Origin: an uncultured Porphyromonadaceae bacterium
Lineage (GTDB): Bacteria > Bacteroidota > Bacteroidia > Bacteroidales > Muribaculaceae
DNA: 8,793 bases
Direction: 5' to 3'
Assembly: GCA_900547825.1 (NCBI GenBank)
Contig: URII01000075.1
Location: 1-8,793, forward strand
Shown: piece after piece, positions 7,729 to 8,793 of the stretch
Position numbering within the stretch: position 1 is the stretch's first letter
How the letters are laid out: each line of letters opens with the position of its first letter
Program-made: the position numbers and the translations under genes
Notes under the pieces: generated by a model
The model's input: the letters and a program-made list of their open reading frames with translations, nothing else
The model's database searches: none
What the model was told of the DNA's origin: nothing

Positions 7729-8454
7729 ATGGCAAGTTTCCTGCAAGTTGACCGACTGACAAAAAGCTATGGCGACCGGTTGCTTTTCGCCGATATAACT
7801 TTCGGAGTGAACGAAGGCGACAAAATAGGCATAATAGCAAAAAACGGCACAGGCAAAAGCACACTGCTGAAAATAATAGCCGGAAAAGAGGATTGCGATT
7901 CCGGTAAAATAGTATTCCGGAACGGCCTGCGTGTCGGGTATCTCGAACAGGTTCCGGCAATGGACGGAGATCTGTCCGTAATTGATGCGTGCATGAAGGG
8001 TCTGCATCCGTCAACGGATATTGACGAAGAGCCGCTGGAGGAGCGGATGAAAAGAATGCTCTATCAGCTTGGAGTCGCCTCCACGGATGCATTGGTCTCA
8101 ACATTGTCAGGCGGTCAGATGAAACGCGCTGCCCTCGCACGCGCCATTGTGGAAGCGCCTGATCTGCTGATACTCGACGAACCGACCAATCACCTCGACC
8201 TGAGCAGTCAGATTGAATTGATGCAGCAGCTTCGGCTGTACGGCAGTCAGCCGAACAGACAGGTCATCGGTGTGTTCCACGATTTGACGCTGGCACCGAT
8301 GCTGGGTGGGCAGGCAATTTTTATGCGCGAAGGGCAGATTCTCAGGCAGGGCGCGTTTTCGGACATCGCGTCGCCGTCGTTTTTGCAGCAGGTTTACGGC
8401 GTCGATGTGCGGGCACATCTGGCTAAGGCATTGGAAGCTCTGCCGAAAGCGTGA
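7729..8454 (+). CDS. Chimeric ABC ATPase: ABC-F N-terminus joined to FecE/BtuD-type C-terminus
   Basis: The 241-residue frame has two parts. Residues 1-158 look like the start of a Bacteroidales ABC-F protein (soluble, ribosome-associated, normally two ATPase domains and roughly 550-650 residues): a MASFLQVDRLTKSYGD start, Walker A AKNGTGKST (37-45, first Gly replaced by Ala), YLEQ (71-74), signature LSGGQ (126-130), and Walker B LLILDE with EPTNHLDL (146-158). Residues 159-241 (SSQIELMQQL, VIGVFHDLTLA with His184, FLQQVYGVDV) match the tail of importer ATPases of the FecE/BtuD class for iron-siderophore, haem or cobalamin uptake. They lack the ABC-F linker and second ATPase domain. Ile codons are ATA in 8 of 11 before the switch and 0 of 5 after. 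Most likely two gene fragments joined by misassembly. The frame is open throughout. Confidence 0.8.
   Translation: MASFLQVDRLTKSYGDRLLFADITFGVNEGDKIGIIAKNGTGKSTLLKIIAGKEDCDSGKIVFRNGLRVGYLEQVPAMDGDLSVIDACMKGLHPSTDIDEEPLEERMKRMLYQLGVASTDALVSTLSGGQMKRAALARAIVEAPDLLILDEPTNHLDLSSQIELMQQLRLYGSQPNRQVIGVFHDLTLAPMLGGQAIFMREGQILRQGAFSDIASPSFLQQVYGVDVRAHLAKALEALPKA
8173..8204. other. Probable chimeric junction between two genomes
   Basis: This stretch encodes the Walker B aspartate/glutamate and D-loop (LDEPTNHLDL), among the most conserved sequences in ABC ATPases. Left of it, protein family, codon use and gene context are Bacteroidales-like; right of it they are those of a different, Firmicutes-like genome. 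The last ATA isoleucine codon is at 8170-8172. A shared stretch here of a few tens of bases could have let an assembler cross between organisms. Confidence 0.7.
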
Positions 8455-8486
8455 TTTTACCATACAAAACAGCCTGACTTTTGGGG

Positions 8487-8530
8487 CGCGCCGGATTATC
8501 CGAAGAATCTTCGGAAAACGGCGCGTTTTT
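8487..8530 (+). terminator. Rho-independent terminator after the ABC ATPase tail
   Basis: An outer stem CGCGCCG (8487-8493) pairs with CGGCGCG (8519-8525), and an inner stem CCGAAG (8500-8505) pairs with CTTCGG (8509-8514) around AAT, with an internal loop between them. Five T residues follow (8526-8530). It begins 33 bases after the stop codon and ends transcription before the DnaA-box region. Confidence 0.82.
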
Positions 8531-8629
8531 ATTTGCAAAAATTAGAAAAAACACGGGAAAACAGACGAAATGAAACAGGAATTAAAACGGGGCGTTATCT
8601 GTTCATAAAGAGACGGAAAAAGTGGACGG

Positions 8630-8766
8630 TGTGGAGAAAAACCTGTGGATAAATCGAGTTATCCACAGTATGGGGATAAAATCGGCGAAAAGCCTGTGGA
8701 CAAATGTGGATAACTCGGTGGAAAAGTCAAAAATCCTGTTTATTCAACAAAAAACGCTGTGGATAA
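8630..8766. other. DnaA-box cluster, probable replication origin (oriC) or dnaA upstream region
   Basis: The 339 bases after 8454 hold no convincing gene; after the terminator they contain this cluster. Perfect boxes TTATCCACA or its complement TGTGGATAA: 8644-8652 (-), 8659-8667 (+), 8705-8713 (-), 8758-8766 (-). One-mismatch boxes: TGTGGAGAA 8630-8638, TGGGGATAA 8671-8679, TGTGGACAA 8695-8703. The first two perfect boxes form an inverted repeat with 10-base arms (8643-8652 and 8659-8668). A T/A-rich stretch at about 8719-8754 lies between the last boxes and could be an unwinding element. Such density is the hallmark of chromosomal origins, commonly beside dnaA. A plasmid origin is possible but less likely. 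It belongs to the right-hand, Firmicutes-like part. Confidence 0.82.
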
Positions 8767-8780
8767 AAATGGGGAAAAAC

Positions 8781-8786
8781 GGAGGA
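8781..8786 (+). promoter_or_regulatory. Strong Shine-Dalgarno site for a gene starting past the window edge
   Basis: GGAGGA lies 7 bases from the right edge, the right distance for a start codon just outside the window (a TTG at 8790-8792 would be too close). Given the DnaA boxes before it, the gene is probably dnaA. None of the Bacteroidales genes to the left has a site this strong. Confidence 0.6.
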
Positions 8787-8793
8787 ATATTGT

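Noticed and set aside
8107..8538. Open frame of 143 residues on the - strand
   Set aside because: It lies antisense across the ABC ATPase, the suspected junction and the terminator, with no recognisable motif; it is a shadow of the + strand frame.
8571..8609. Short ATG frame beginning MKQELKRGVICS before the DnaA boxes
   Set aside because: Only 12 codons, no ribosome site of note, inside an origin-like intergenic region.
8630..8766. Repeated TGTGGATAA units as a CRISPR or iteron array
   Set aside because: Units are 9 bases, irregularly spaced and in both orientations, and match DnaA boxes exactly; there are no repeat-spacer units.

Overview
The first 8.17 kb looks like the chromosome of a Bacteroidales bacterium. 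A Muribaculaceae-like organism is my tentative guess, from moderate GC, frequent ATA isoleucine codons, near absence of Shine-Dalgarno sequences, and TAnnTTTG-type -7 promoter boxes. All genes are on the + strand and are mostly housekeeping or surface-related. In order they are: the C-terminal part of an acyl-CoA dehydrogenase, closed by a strong terminator; a 4-hydroxybenzoyl-CoA-type thioesterase overlapping dprA by ATGA; a uridine phosphorylase-like enzyme; a small Ala/Lys-rich helical protein gene interrupted by an in-frame TAA and followed by its own terminator; a TsaC/Sua5 family enzyme overlapping a polyprenyl-phosphate sugar-1-phosphate transferase by ATGA; a ClC chloride transporter with two CBS domains; and the start of an ABC-F type ATPase.

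The right end does not match the rest. The ABC ORF (7729-8454) begins as a Bacteroidales ABC-F protein. At the conserved Walker B/D-loop it changes into the tail of a FecE/BtuD-type importer ATPase, and isoleucine codon choice changes at the same place (8 of 11 ATA before, 0 of 5 after). Downstream come a terminator, an intergenic region with at least four perfect DnaA boxes (TTATCCACA or its complement) and several near matches within about 140 bp, and a strong GGAGGA ribosome binding site at the window edge. This is what one expects just upstream of dnaA in a Firmicutes-like (Clostridia) genome. The simplest reading is a chimeric contig joining two organisms through a conserved ABC-ATPase motif between about 8173 and 8204. 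A real recombination cannot be excluded from sequence alone.

Functionally, the left part appears to form short transcription units: thioesterase-dprA (perhaps with the phosphorylase), the small-protein unit, and tsaC-sugar transferase-ClC (perhaps continuing into the ABC-F gene). I see no strong case for a new defence or mobile system. The points most worth a second look are the chimeric junction, the DnaA-box cluster, the nonsense codon in the small gene, and the channel-like residue in the ClC protein.
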